This document shows, piece after piece, positions 8,362 through 16,439 of a stretch of DNA of 64,000 nucleotides. A program made the translations under genes and the position numbers. This stretch comes from Actinoplanes lobatus (GTDB taxonomy: Bacteria > Actinomycetota > Actinomycetes > Mycobacteriales > Micromonosporaceae): contig NZ_JACHNC010000001.1 in NCBI RefSeq assembly GCF_014205215.1, forward strand, positions 7,126,501 to 7,190,500, read 5' to 3'. The notes beneath the pieces were generated by a model. That model worked only from the letters and a program-made list of their open reading frames with translations, ran no database searches and was not told the origin of the DNA. The first letter of the stretch is position 1. The number at the start of each line of letters is the position of its first letter.

Positions 8362-8811
8362 ATGCTCACCATCTATTCGCCGCAGACCCCGTCGGCGCAG
8401 TTGCGCATCGACACCAGCAACGTCATGCCGGGCCTCGTCCGGGTCGCCGTGGCCGGAGAGATCGACCTGTCGACCTCCGACGTACTGCACGCCGGGCTGC
8501 TCGCCGTGTTGTCTGCGCAGCTTCCTGAGCGAATCGAAGTTGACCTCGCCAAGGTCACCTTCATGGACTGTGGCGGACTCACCGTTCTCGTCGCCGCGGG
8601 CAAAGCCGCCGCCCGCACGGGATGCCAACTGCGGATCACGAACCCACAACCCATCATCCGTCGAGTCCTCGACCTGACCGGACTACTCGAAATCCTCACG
8701 GCCCGGTTCGATCAGACACTGCCCGTAGCGACCAGCTCCGCACCTGGATCCCCGATCGGACCCACCGCCAGGAACGTGACCCAGTCGGTCGACCTCCTGG
8801 CCTGCGTCTGA
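8362..8811 (+). CDS. STAS-domain anti-anti-sigma factor homologue
   Basis: 149 residues. The STAS fold runs from about 12 to 112: VRVAVAGEIDLSTSDVLHAG, IEVDLAKVTFMDCGGLTVLV, RTGCQLRITNP, RRVLDLTGL. It would bind an anti-sigma kinase to free a stress sigma factor. In SpoIIAA-type members the phosphorylated Ser lies in D-S-S-G; here the stretch is D-C-G-G, so that Ser is Gly and normal phospho-control looks impossible. GGAGGAA 8 nt upstream fixes ATG 8362. The last ~35 residues are low-complexity. Confidence 0.88.
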   Translation: MLTIYSPQTPSAQLRIDTSNVMPGLVRVAVAGEIDLSTSDVLHAGLLAVLSAQLPERIEVDLAKVTFMDCGGLTVLVAAGKAAARTGCQLRITNPQPIIRRVLDLTGLLEILTARFDQTLPVATSSAPGSPIGPTARNVTQSVDLLACV

Positions 8812-8971
8812 CCGAATCCCTCGGTACCTCGCCGGCCTGTCCACCAACCGCGACCGGGAGGCATGTACGCGTCCAGGCATCCTCGACATTCCCTGGTACT
8901 GAAAACGATCCGCGAGTTCAGGCGGAACTGTAAAAATATCGGCGGATCTCGATTTCTAGGGAGACGCTCAG

Positions 8972-9200
8972 ATGACGACCGAAGAGCCCGTGCCTACTAC
9001 GGACGCGGCCGGTGGGCCGGCGGCGGAGATCTCGGATGATCAGCTCGTCGCGATGCTGGTCGACCGGGCTCGTGGCAACGACCTGAAGCTGACCGGTGAG
9101 GGCGGGCTGTTGTAGCAGCTCACCAAGCGGCTCTTGGAGTCCGCTCTCGGGGGTGAGATCACCGATCACGTCGGTTTCGACAAGCACGACAACCCACACT
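8972..9200 (+). pseudogene. IS256-family transposase N-terminal fragment
   Basis: ATG 8972 opens a typical IS256 (Mutator-type) N-terminus: EISDDQLVAMLVDRARG, LKLTGEGGLL, then QLTKRLLESALGGEITDHVG. A TAG replaces the usual CAG in GLLQQLTK (near 9114). After about 70 codons the sequence switches abruptly to IS110 text near 9200. Broken by both a stop and truncation. Confidence 0.8.
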
Positions 9201-9686
9201 CTCGGTGTTTGCGGCCGGGCGATGATCGAAGCACTGATCGCCGGGGAACGCGACCCGCAGGTCCTCGCCGAACTCGCCCGTGCCCGGATGCGAGCGAAGA
9301 TTCCAGCCCTGCGTGACGCTCTGGTCGGCCGGTTCACCGACCATCACGCCTTTCTCTGCCGCATGGTGATCGACCGTATTGATGGCATCGCCGCGACAAT
9401 CGACGCGTCAACCAAACGGATCGACGAAGGGCTCCAGCCGCTGCAACCCGCAGTTACCCGGCTGAGCAGCATCCCGGCGATCGGCACCCGTCAAGCTCAG
9501 GTGATCCTCGCTGAGATCGGCACGGACATGGCCCGCTTCCCGACCGCAGGTCATCTGGCGTCCTGGGCGGGGATGTGTCCCGGCAACCACGAATCCGCCG
9601 GCAAGCACTACGGCGGCACGACCCGCAAAGGCGACTGGGTGCGTTCGTTCTTGAGTGAGCTGCTGGCTGGTTCGAAGGGTGGGTAG
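9201..9686 (+). pseudogene. IS110-family transposase C-terminal fragment
   Basis: The frame contains the IS110 (DEDD/Tnp-C) part: GRAMIEALIAGERDPQVLAE, FTDHHAFLCRMVIDRID, then the transposase_20 helix-hairpin signature LSSIPAIGTRQAQVILAEIG, and FPTAGHLASWAGMCPGNHES. The N-terminal RuvC-like half is missing, replaced by the IS256 piece, and the C-terminus stops early after WVRSFLSELLAG. Not functional. Confidence 0.85.
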
Positions 9687-10128
9687 CAGCTGTGGGCGAG
9701 AAAGGTTTCGTCGCAAGCTCGATGCCCGTCTGCGAGACGGGTGTGGAGCATCCCCGCGCCTACGAGCCGGATCGCGCGGTTACGCGGGATCCGGGAATAG
9801 CTGACGGCACGCGGCGAACCATGCATGCAGATCGCGCGTACCGTCGAGGGCGGATCGGTTCGTCAGCTGACTAGCCGGCCGGCGCTCATCGGGCGCGCTG
9901 CCCCAGACCTCGGTAGCCAGACGCGGCACTGCCGCGTCTGAGGGTCGAGCGGTGGCAACCAACCCCCACCTGTATGTCGTCTCGACGACGAGATGCGGCG
10001 GGTCGTGGGCATCAGCCCTCGCCACACAGGCTTCGGACGGAGCTGGCACATCAGCCGTTTGATCCGGTCGGGCGCTTCCGTGCCCGAAGGATCAGGGCGA
10101 CAGCCGATCCGTTGGAGGTCCAACGATC
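9687..10128. other. Intergenic DNA with a GC hairpin, no recognised gene
   Basis: The stretch holds an inverted repeat at 9767-9794 (CCGGATC...GATCCGG arms) and a smaller one at 9725-9741 (CCCGTCT/AGACGGG). Open frames here have no recognised homology. Confidence 0.35.
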
Positions 10129-10209
10129 ATGACCGTAACGACCGCCTACCCGGTGCGCGTGGATGCGCGTCTCGAGGCGACGGAAGGGTCGGACCTACCC
10201 ACCACCTGA
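10129..10209 (+). pseudogene. Start of a DUF4389-type gene, truncated
   Basis: A GGAGG ribosome site at 10114-10118 precedes ATG 10129. The 26-codon frame begins MTVTTAYPVRVDARLEA, like the N-terminus of actinobacterial DUF4389 membrane proteins (YPVRVdgrLd), then ends at TGA before any membrane helix. Probably a decayed gene; low certainty because it is short. Confidence 0.35.
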
Positions 10210-10256
10210 CCCGGCCGTCCGGCCGCGCCTCCACGTCATGAACGGAGATTCCCACC

Positions 10257-10679
10257 ATGAGACGCCTGACCTACCTACTGGCCATTCTGGCCACGGTTTT
10301 ATCCACCGCCCTGATACCCGCAGCAGCCTCCGCCTCCGGCCACCACGGGAACCGCAAGTGCGCCTCGGTGCAACCCGAGGCCGGCTTCTACGAGGGCGGG
10401 CGCGTCGGCACCGAGGTCCTCACCGTGCCGGACTCCCGCTGCCGCACCATCAGCGTGTCCCACATCGTAGACCCGGCCAACCCGTCCGACCGCTGCCAGA
10501 CCTTCCTCGTCGGGTTCTACCCGCCGGTCGACGGCAGCCTCACTTACACCGAACCGGTCACGGCGTGCGGCCGGCAACGCACCGTCCTGGCCCGCAACGT
10601 CCCTGACGGCACCGAGTACATCGTCCTGTACGACATCGACTACCTGGAGCAGCGAATCCATTTCCGAGTGCACCACTGA
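10257..10679 (+). CDS. Small secreted protein of unknown function
   Basis: 140 residues with a clear Sec signal peptide (about 1-27: basic MRRLTYLL, hydrophobic core, AAASAS cleavage region). The mature ~113 residues contain four Cys (CASVQPE, DSRCRT, SDRCQTF, VTACGRQ), enough for two disulfides, and alternate short beta-type stretches. I do not recognise the family. CGGAGA lies 10 nt before ATG. It stands alone between transposase fragments, suggesting it arrived or survived as cargo. Confidence 0.75.
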   Translation: MRRLTYLLAILATVLSTALIPAAASASGHHGNRKCASVQPEAGFYEGGRVGTEVLTVPDSRCRTISVSHIVDPANPSDRCQTFLVGFYPPVDGSLTYTEPVTACGRQRTVLARNVPDGTEYIVLYDIDYLEQRIHFRVHH

Positions 10680-10727
10680 CGCACACCGTTATTCGTACAG
10701 TCCCGTCGGCTGAGGACCATTTTCGAC

Positions 10728-10841
10728 TCAGAGCAGACTGTTGATGACGGAGGTCAGCAGGTGCCGCATCAGGTCGGGTGACGCGTCGGTCAGCGCTTGG
10801 CCGAGCAGGCCGGCAGGGTCGATGATGTGTGGTGCGGCCAT
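10728..10841 (-). pseudogene. IS256-family transposase, N-terminal 37 codons
   Basis: Minus-strand ATG 10841 gives 37 residues (IIDPAGLLGQALTDASPDLM, LLTSVINSLL) that match the start of another IS256-family transposase, then TGA and loss of homology. A likely element end lies just upstream at about 10945-10980, where the sequence (TTACACCACTATCAGGGACT) resembles IS256-group terminal repeats. Confidence 0.7.
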
Positions 10842-10992
10842 CGTGATGATTCCCTTTCGAGAGTTCCGTGAGACGTTCGCTCGAAAGATCACGCGATGGC
10901 CGCGCTCTATGCCGGACAGGCTGTCCGACGATCACGCCAACCGCGTTACACCACTATCAGGGACTCCACTTTGGCAAAACGGGCAGCCGCGT

Positions 10993-11739
10993 TCACCGCC
11001 GGTCCAGGAATGCCTGCATCGCCCGCTGAGCCTCCGGGCTGGCGAACAGCGCGGCCGAGCGCTGCGCGGCCTGCTCCCCGTCCCGGTCGATGCGGCTGAC
11101 CAGGTCGCTGGTGAGCAGCCGTTTGGTTTCTGCGAGTCCCTGCGGGCTGCCCTTGACCAGTTCGGTGAGGGCCTCGGCGACCGCGGCCGCCAGTTCGTCG
11201 TCCGGCACGCAGCGGGTGACCAGGCCGATAGCGGCGGCCTCGGCGGCGCCGAACGTGCGGCCGGACAGGAAGATGTCGGCCGCCGCCCGCGGTGCGAGGC
11301 GCGGCAGCAGACTCAACGAGATCGCAGACGGGGCGAGCCCGAGCCGCACTTCGGTGAGCGCGAACGTGACCGAGTCCGCGGCGATCACGATGTCGGCCGC
11401 GCCGACCAGACCGAGGCCGCCGGCGCGAACCGGGCCGGCCAACTCGACGACCACCGGCTTGGGCAAGGTGGCGATCTGCCGCTGGAGACGGACGATCTCA
11501 CGCGGCCCGTCACTGCTCAGACCCTGGCGCGCCTCGGCGAGATCGGCACCCGCGCAAAACACCCGCCCGCTGGACCGCACCAGGACGACACGCACATCAG
11601 GATCCTGCTCGGCAGCAGCCAAGCTACTGCTGAACTCGGCCATCAACTGCCTGCTCAGCGCGTTGCGGTTGTGCGGGCTGTCCAACGTGACCGTGACAAC
11701 GCCACCGGCGACGTTCGAATGGACAAGCGAAGAGGACAT
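10993..11739 (-). CDS. Enoyl-CoA hydratase/isomerase family protein
   Basis: 248 residues with the crotonase fold: VTVTLDSPHNRNALSRQLM, the oxyanion-hole motif VFCAGADLAEA, and VELAGPVRAGGLGLVGAADI, where crotonases usually have the second oxyanion glycine and catalytic Glu (here R-A-G-G-L-G-L). It would hydrate the enoyl-CoA made by the acyl-CoA dehydrogenase encoded just upstream, or act on a carboxylated enoyl-CoA. Start ATG 11739 lies 13 bp after the upstream stop. Last gene of a five-gene operon reading right to left from 18.15 kb. Confidence 0.9.
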   Translation of the reverse strand: MSSSLVHSNVAGGVVTVTLDSPHNRNALSRQLMAEFSSSLAAAEQDPDVRVVLVRSSGRVFCAGADLAEARQGLSSDGPREIVRLQRQIATLPKPVVVELAGPVRAGGLGLVGAADIVIAADSVTFALTEVRLGLAPSAISLSLLPRLAPRAAADIFLSGRTFGAAEAAAIGLVTRCVPDDELAAAVAEALTELVKGSPQGLAETKRLLTSDLVSRIDRDGEQAAQRSAALFASPEAQRAMQAFLDRR

Positions 11740-11752
11740 CGCGAGATCCCTA

Positions 11753-12913
11753 TCAGTACGAGCGAGGAAGCTTGAGGGAGAACTGGGCGATGAAGTTGAG
11801 CGCCATCTCACGGCTGACCGGCGCGATCCGGGACAGCCGTACGTTGGCCAGGGCTTGAACGAGGCCGTACTCGACGGCCAGCCCGTTGCCGCCGTGGGTT
11901 TGGATCGCCTGGTCGACCGCTTTGCAGGCCACTTCACCGGCGGCGTACTTGGCCATGTTCGCCGCCTCCCCGGCCGCTTGCAGATCACCCGCCGCGTCGA
12001 GTGCGGCGGCCTTCTGCGTCAGCAGGCGCGCCGCCTCGATCTCGACGTGGATCTGGGCCAGCGGATGGGCGATCGCCTGGTGCGTGCCGATCGGGGCACC
12101 CCAGACCTCGCGTTCTCTCGCGTAGTCGACGGCTTTGCGCAGCGCCCACCGGGCGGTGCCGGTGGCCTGCGACGCCGCCATGATCCGTTCCGGGTTGAGG
12201 CCGGCGAACAGCTGGTCGAGGCCGGCGTCCTCCCGGCCGACGAGCGCGTCGGCGGGCAGCCGGACGTCGTCGAAGAACAGGCTGAACTGCTTCTCGGGGG
12301 AGACCAGGCCGGTCTCGATCGGCTGGTGGACGAACCCGTGCGCGTCGGTGGGCACCATGAAGAGCGCGGGTTTGAGCTTGCCGGTACGCGCGTCCTCGGT
12401 ACGCCCGACCACCAGGACGTGACCGGCCTCGTCCACCCCGCTGATGTAGGTCTTACGGCCGGTCAGCACCCAGTCACTGCCGTCGCGGCGGGCCCGGGTG
12501 ATGATCTGGTGCGAGTTCGAGCCGGCATCCGGCTCGGTGATGCCGAAGGCGTAGCGGGCCTCACCGGTGGCCAGGCCCGGCAGCCACCGCTGTTTCTGCT
12601 CGTCGGTGCCGGAGCGGGCGATGATAGTGCCGACGATGGCCGGCGAGACGACCAGCAGCAGCAGGGGACAGCCGGCGGTCGCCAGCTCTTCCACGACAGC
12701 GGCGAGGTCACCGATGTCGCCGCCTCCTCCGCCGTACTCCTCGGGGATCGAGACGCCCAGGTAACCGGCTTTGGCGGCCTCGTCCCACAGTTCGGTGGTC
12801 TTGGCGCCGCGGGCCGCGGCCGCGTAGAAGTACGACTCGCCGTACCTGCGTCCGAGCTGGTGGACCGCAGCGCGCAGGTCGCGCCGTTCCTGAGACTCGA
12901 CGAAACTGTTCAA
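11753..12913 (-). CDS. Acyl-CoA dehydrogenase
   Basis: 386 residues, FAD-dependent. The three family blocks are present: N-terminal helices (LGVSIPEEYGGGGGDIGDLA), the middle domain with FGITEPDAGSNSHQI and GRKTYISG, and the C-terminal helical domain with THGGNGLAVEYGL. It oxidises an acyl-CoA to the 2-enoyl-CoA. The TTG start overlaps the stop of the biotin carboxylase gene (TTGA), so expression is probably coupled. Its substrate is likely a branched acyl-CoA, by analogy with LiuA or AtuD in comparable operons; this is inference. Confidence 0.9.
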   Translation of the reverse strand: MNSFVESQERRDLRAAVHQLGRRYGESYFYAAAARGAKTTELWDEAAKAGYLGVSIPEEYGGGGGDIGDLAAVVEELATAGCPLLLLVVSPAIVGTIIARSGTDEQKQRWLPGLATGEARYAFGITEPDAGSNSHQIITRARRDGSDWVLTGRKTYISGVDEAGHVLVVGRTEDARTGKLKPALFMVPTDAHGFVHQPIETGLVSPEKQFSLFFDDVRLPADALVGREDAGLDQLFAGLNPERIMAASQATGTARWALRKAVDYAREREVWGAPIGTHQAIAHPLAQIHVEIEAARLLTQKAAALDAAGDLQAAGEAANMAKYAAGEVACKAVDQAIQTHGGNGLAVEYGLVQALANVRLSRIAPVSREMALNFIAQFSLKLPRSY

Positions 12914-14838
12914 CGGTTCTCCTCGACGACCGAGATGACGGCGAGCACGGCGCCCGCGACGACCTGCCGGCCCACGCTCGCGGTGAGCGCGGTGACGGTG
13001 CCGTCGGTCGGCGCGGTGACGGTGTGCTGCATTTTCATGGCTTCCAGCACGACGATGGGGTCGCCCTTGCTGACCACGGCGCCCACGTCGACGGCAACCG
13101 CGGTGATCGCCGCCGGCATCGGCGCGAGCAGCGAGCCGTGGGCGACCGTTTCGGCCGGGTCGACGAAGGTGGGGATCAGCTCGAAACCGACGGACCCGGA
13201 CGGGCCGTCGACGTCGACCGCGGTGCCCGCGACGGTGACCCGGTAGGTTTCCCGGATCGGGCCGTCGCTCAGCACGACCTGGTTGCCGCGGGCGTCGATG
13301 ACGTCGACACCGGTGACGAAGTCCGACATCAGCCGGTGGCCGATCGACGTGTATGTCACGGCGTACTGCTGCTGGCCGCGCCGGTAGGTGCGCTGCCGGG
13401 GCTGGCTGGCGGCGTTGCGCCAGGCAGGCGGGATCCGGGTGAGCACCGGCGCTGCCGCGGCGGTCTGGGTGGCCTGCCCGATGGCGGCCGCCATCGCGGC
13501 CTTGGCGAGCCGCCGCGGATCGTCGCCGCCGGTCCACAGGTCGAGGCGCTCGTCGAGCAGGGTGGTGTGCATCCGCCCGGCCACGAACTCCTTGTCAGCG
13601 AGCACGGCACGCAGCAGGTCGAGGTTGGTGGTGATGCCGTGCAACCGTGCGCGGCGCAGGGTGTCGCCGAGCATCCGGATCGCGGTGTCGCGATCGTCGG
13701 CACAGGCGATGATCTTGGCGAGCATGGCGTCGTAGTGGACGCCGACGTCACTGCCGGCCTCGATCGCGGAGTCGACCCGTACGCCCGGATGTTCCGGCAC
13801 GTCGAAGATCCGGATGCGGCCGGTCTGCGGAGCGAATCCGGCGGCCGGGTCCTCGGCGTAGAGCCGCACTTCGATCGCGTGACCCGAGATCGCGGGAGCT
13901 TCGCCGGGCAGCGGCTTGCCCTCGGCGACGGCGATCTGGAGAGCGACCAGGTCGAGGCCGGTGACGCATTCGGTGACCGGGTGCTCGACCTGCAGGCGGG
14001 TGTTCATCTCGAGGAAGAAGATCTGGTCCTGGTCGACGAGGAACTCGACTGTTCCCGCTCCGCGGTATCCCGCCGCCTGCGCGGCGGCCCGGGCAAAGGC
14101 ATGCAACGCGGTACGGGTCTGATCGGGTAGATAGGGCGCGGGCGCCTCCTCGACCACCTTCTGATGGCGGCGCTGGATCGAGCAGTCACGGTCGCCCAGC
14201 ACCCAGACGGTGCCGTGCGTGTCGGCGAGGACCTGCACCTCGACGTGCCGTGCCGTCGGCAGGTACGGCTCGGCGAAGACGGTCCCGTCGCCGAACGCGG
14301 ACGCTGCCTCCGCCTCGGCCTCAGCGATCTGTTCGGCAAGCAGGTCGAGTGATTCCACGATCCGCATGCCCCGGCCACCCCCGCCTGCCGACGCCTTGAC
14401 CAGCAGCGGCAAGTCCGCCGCGGTGACGGTGGCGAGGTCGACCTCCAGAACCGGCACCCCGGCGGCGGCCATGACTCGTTTGGCGTCGACCTTGCTGCCC
14501 ATCGTCGCGATGGACGCAGGCTTCGGGCCGATCCAGGTGAGGCCGGCCGCCTCGACGGCGCTGGCGAAGGCGGCGCTCTCGGAGAGGAAACCGTAGCCGG
14601 GATGGATGGCGTCGGCGCCCGCCGCGCGTGCCGCCTCGATGATCAGGTCACCGCGCAGGTAGGTGTCGGCCGGCGCGCTGCCCGGCAGCCTGATCGCGGT
14701 GTCGGCGTCGGCGACGAACGGGGCGGAGGCATCAGCGTCGGAATGCACGGCAACGGTCGCGATGCCGAGAGCGCGACAGGTACGGAACACCCGGCGTGCG
14801 ATCTCTCCGCGGTTGGCGACCAGAATCCTGCGGATCAT
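12910..14838 (-). CDS. Acyl-CoA carboxylase alpha subunit (biotin carboxylase plus biotin carrier)
   Basis: 642 residues. Biotin carboxylase domain at about 1-445 with ILVANRGEIARRVFR, HPGYGFLSE, the glycine-rich ATP loop KASAGGGGRGMR, EVQVLAD and the catalytic FLEMNTRLQVEHPVTE. After a bridging region the biotinyl domain ends with VLEAMKMQHTV, whose MKM lysine is biotinylated. It charges biotin with CO2 for the carboxyltransferase encoded immediately upstream. ATG 14838 is preferred (AAAGGGGA upstream) over an in-frame GTG at 14853 that would overlap the previous stop. Length fits propionyl-, methylcrotonyl- or geranyl-CoA carboxylase alpha chains. Confidence 0.95.
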   Translation of the reverse strand: MIRRILVANRGEIARRVFRTCRALGIATVAVHSDADASAPFVADADTAIRLPGSAPADTYLRGDLIIEAARAAGADAIHPGYGFLSESAAFASAVEAAGLTWIGPKPASIATMGSKVDAKRVMAAAGVPVLEVDLATVTAADLPLLVKASAGGGGRGMRIVESLDLLAEQIAEAEAEAASAFGDGTVFAEPYLPTARHVEVQVLADTHGTVWVLGDRDCSIQRRHQKVVEEAPAPYLPDQTRTALHAFARAAAQAAGYRGAGTVEFLVDQDQIFFLEMNTRLQVEHPVTECVTGLDLVALQIAVAEGKPLPGEAPAISGHAIEVRLYAEDPAAGFAPQTGRIRIFDVPEHPGVRVDSAIEAGSDVGVHYDAMLAKIIACADDRDTAIRMLGDTLRRARLHGITTNLDLLRAVLADKEFVAGRMHTTLLDERLDLWTGGDDPRRLAKAAMAAAIGQATQTAAAAPVLTRIPPAWRNAASQPRQRTYRRGQQQYAVTYTSIGHRLMSDFVTGVDVIDARGNQVVLSDGPIRETYRVTVAGTAVDVDGPSGSVGFELIPTFVDPAETVAHGSLLAPMPAAITAVAVDVGAVVSKGDPIVVLEAMKMQHTVTAPTDGTVTALTASVGRQVVAGAVLAVISVVEENR

Positions 14839-14849
14839 CAGATCCCCTT

Positions 14850-16439
14850 TCACAGGCGGAAGACGCCGTAGCCACGGGCGCCGGCCACCGGCGCGCTGTG
14901 AATCGCCGAGAGGCAGATTCCGAGAATCGTGCGGGTGTCGCGGGGATCGATGACCCCGTCGTCATACCCCAGACCGGAGGTGAAGTAGGCCAGGGACTGT
15001 TCCTCGACCTGTTTCTCGACCATGGCGCGCATCGCGGCGTCACCCTGTTCGTCGAATGGCAGCCCACGGGCCGCGGCCGCCTGCTGGGAGACGATCGAGA
15101 TGACCCCGGCGAGCTGCGCTGGTCCCATCACCGCCGACTTGGCGCCGGTCCAGCTGAACATGAACCGCGGATCGTAGGCGCGCCCGCTCATGCCGTAGTT
15201 GCCGGCCCCGTACGAGGCACCCATCACCACCGACAGATGCGGGACGGTCGAGTTCGCCACCGCGTTGATCATCTGAGCGCCGTGTTTGATGATGCCGCCC
15301 TGCTCGTACTCGGCGCCGACCATGTAGCCGGTGGTGTTGTGCAGGAACAGCAGCGGTGTATCGCTCTGGTTGGCCAGCTGGATGAACTGGGCGGCCTTCT
15401 GCGCCTCCTGGCTGAACAGCACTCCCTGCGCGTTGGCGAGGATCCCGATCGGATAGCCGTGCAACTGCGCCCAGCCGGTCACCAGCGACGGCCCGTACAG
15501 CGGTTTGAACTCATCGAAGTCGCTGCCGTCGACGATGCGGCCGATGACCTCACGGGGATCGAACGGGACCTTCAGATCGGCCGGCACGATGCCGAGCAGG
15601 TCCTCGGTGTCCAGCTGCGGCTCGGCGTAGTTCGTCTGCGGAGCGGACCCGGCCTTGCGCCAGTTGAGCCGGCGCACGATGGACCGTCCGATCCGCAGCG
15701 CGTCGAGCTCGTCGACGGCCAGAAAGTCGGCCAGGCCGGACGTACGCGCGTGCATCTCCGCCCCGCCGAGCGACTCGTCGTCGGACTCCTCACCGGTGGC
15801 CATCTTGACCAGCGGCGGCCCGCCGAGGAAGACCTTGGCCCCACCCTTGACCATGACCGTGTAGTCGCTCATCCCCGGCACGTAGGCGCCACCGGCCGTG
15901 GAGTTGCCGAACACCAGAGCGATCGTGGGCCGGCGGTCGGCGCTGGCGGCGGTGAGGTTACGGAACACCGCGCCACCCGGGATGAAGATGTCCTTCTGGG
16001 TTTGCAGGTCCGCTCCGCCGGACTCGACAAGCGTGATGGTGGGCAGCCGGTTCTGCCCGGCGATCTGGTTGGCGCGGAAGATCTTGCGCACGGTCACCGG
16101 GTTGGACGCGCCACCCTTCACCGTGGGGTCATGGGCGATGATCATGCACTCCACGCCCTCGATCACACCCAGACCGGTGACCACCGAGCCGCCGACCGCG
16201 AAATCGGTTCCCCAGCCGGCCAGGACGCCGAGCTCGAGGAACGGCGAGTCCGGATCGATGAGCAGTTCGATCCGCTCCCGGGCGGTCAGCTTGCCGCGCC
16301 GGTGATGCCGCTCGACGGCCTTGGGGCCGCCTCCGGCCAGGGCTGCGGCCTGCTGCGCTGCGAGATCGGCGACGCGTTCCAGCATCACCTCCCGATTGGC
16401 GGCGTAGCCGGGCGAGGTCGCATCGACGCTGGTTTTCAC
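14850..16439 (-). CDS. Acyl-CoA carboxylase beta subunit (carboxyltransferase)
   Basis: 529 residues, a crotonase-fold carboxyltransferase. Typical text: RGKLTARERIELLIDPDSPF, VTGLGVIEGVECMIIAHDPT, TLVESGGADLQ, FGNSTAGGAYVPGMSDY, the C-terminal LLFLHNTTGYMVG, MGASYGAGNYGM and FMFSWTGAKSAVMG. The TGYMVG/SYGAGNYGM pair is the form in methylcrotonyl- and geranyl-CoA carboxylases rather than acetyl/propionyl enzymes (TPGF...GAY), so the substrate is probably a branched enoyl-CoA. The GTG start overlaps the upstream stop (GTGA). Confidence 0.94.
   Translation of the reverse strand: MKTSVDATSPGYAANREVMLERVADLAAQQAAALAGGGPKAVERHHRRGKLTARERIELLIDPDSPFLELGVLAGWGTDFAVGGSVVTGLGVIEGVECMIIAHDPTVKGGASNPVTVRKIFRANQIAGQNRLPTITLVESGGADLQTQKDIFIPGGAVFRNLTAASADRRPTIALVFGNSTAGGAYVPGMSDYTVMVKGGAKVFLGGPPLVKMATGEESDDESLGGAEMHARTSGLADFLAVDELDALRIGRSIVRRLNWRKAGSAPQTNYAEPQLDTEDLLGIVPADLKVPFDPREVIGRIVDGSDFDEFKPLYGPSLVTGWAQLHGYPIGILANAQGVLFSQEAQKAAQFIQLANQSDTPLLFLHNTTGYMVGAEYEQGGIIKHGAQMINAVANSTVPHLSVVMGASYGAGNYGMSGRAYDPRFMFSWTGAKSAVMGPAQLAGVISIVSQQAAAARGLPFDEQGDAAMRAMVEKQVEEQSLAYFTSGLGYDDGVIDPRDTRTILGICLSAIHSAPVAGARGYGVFRL

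Noticed and set aside
9767..9794. Hairpin beginning GAGCCGG, considered as a group II intron domain V
   Set aside because: Arms and loop do not fit the 34-nt domain V pattern and no maturase text lies upstream, unlike the convincing case at 33820.
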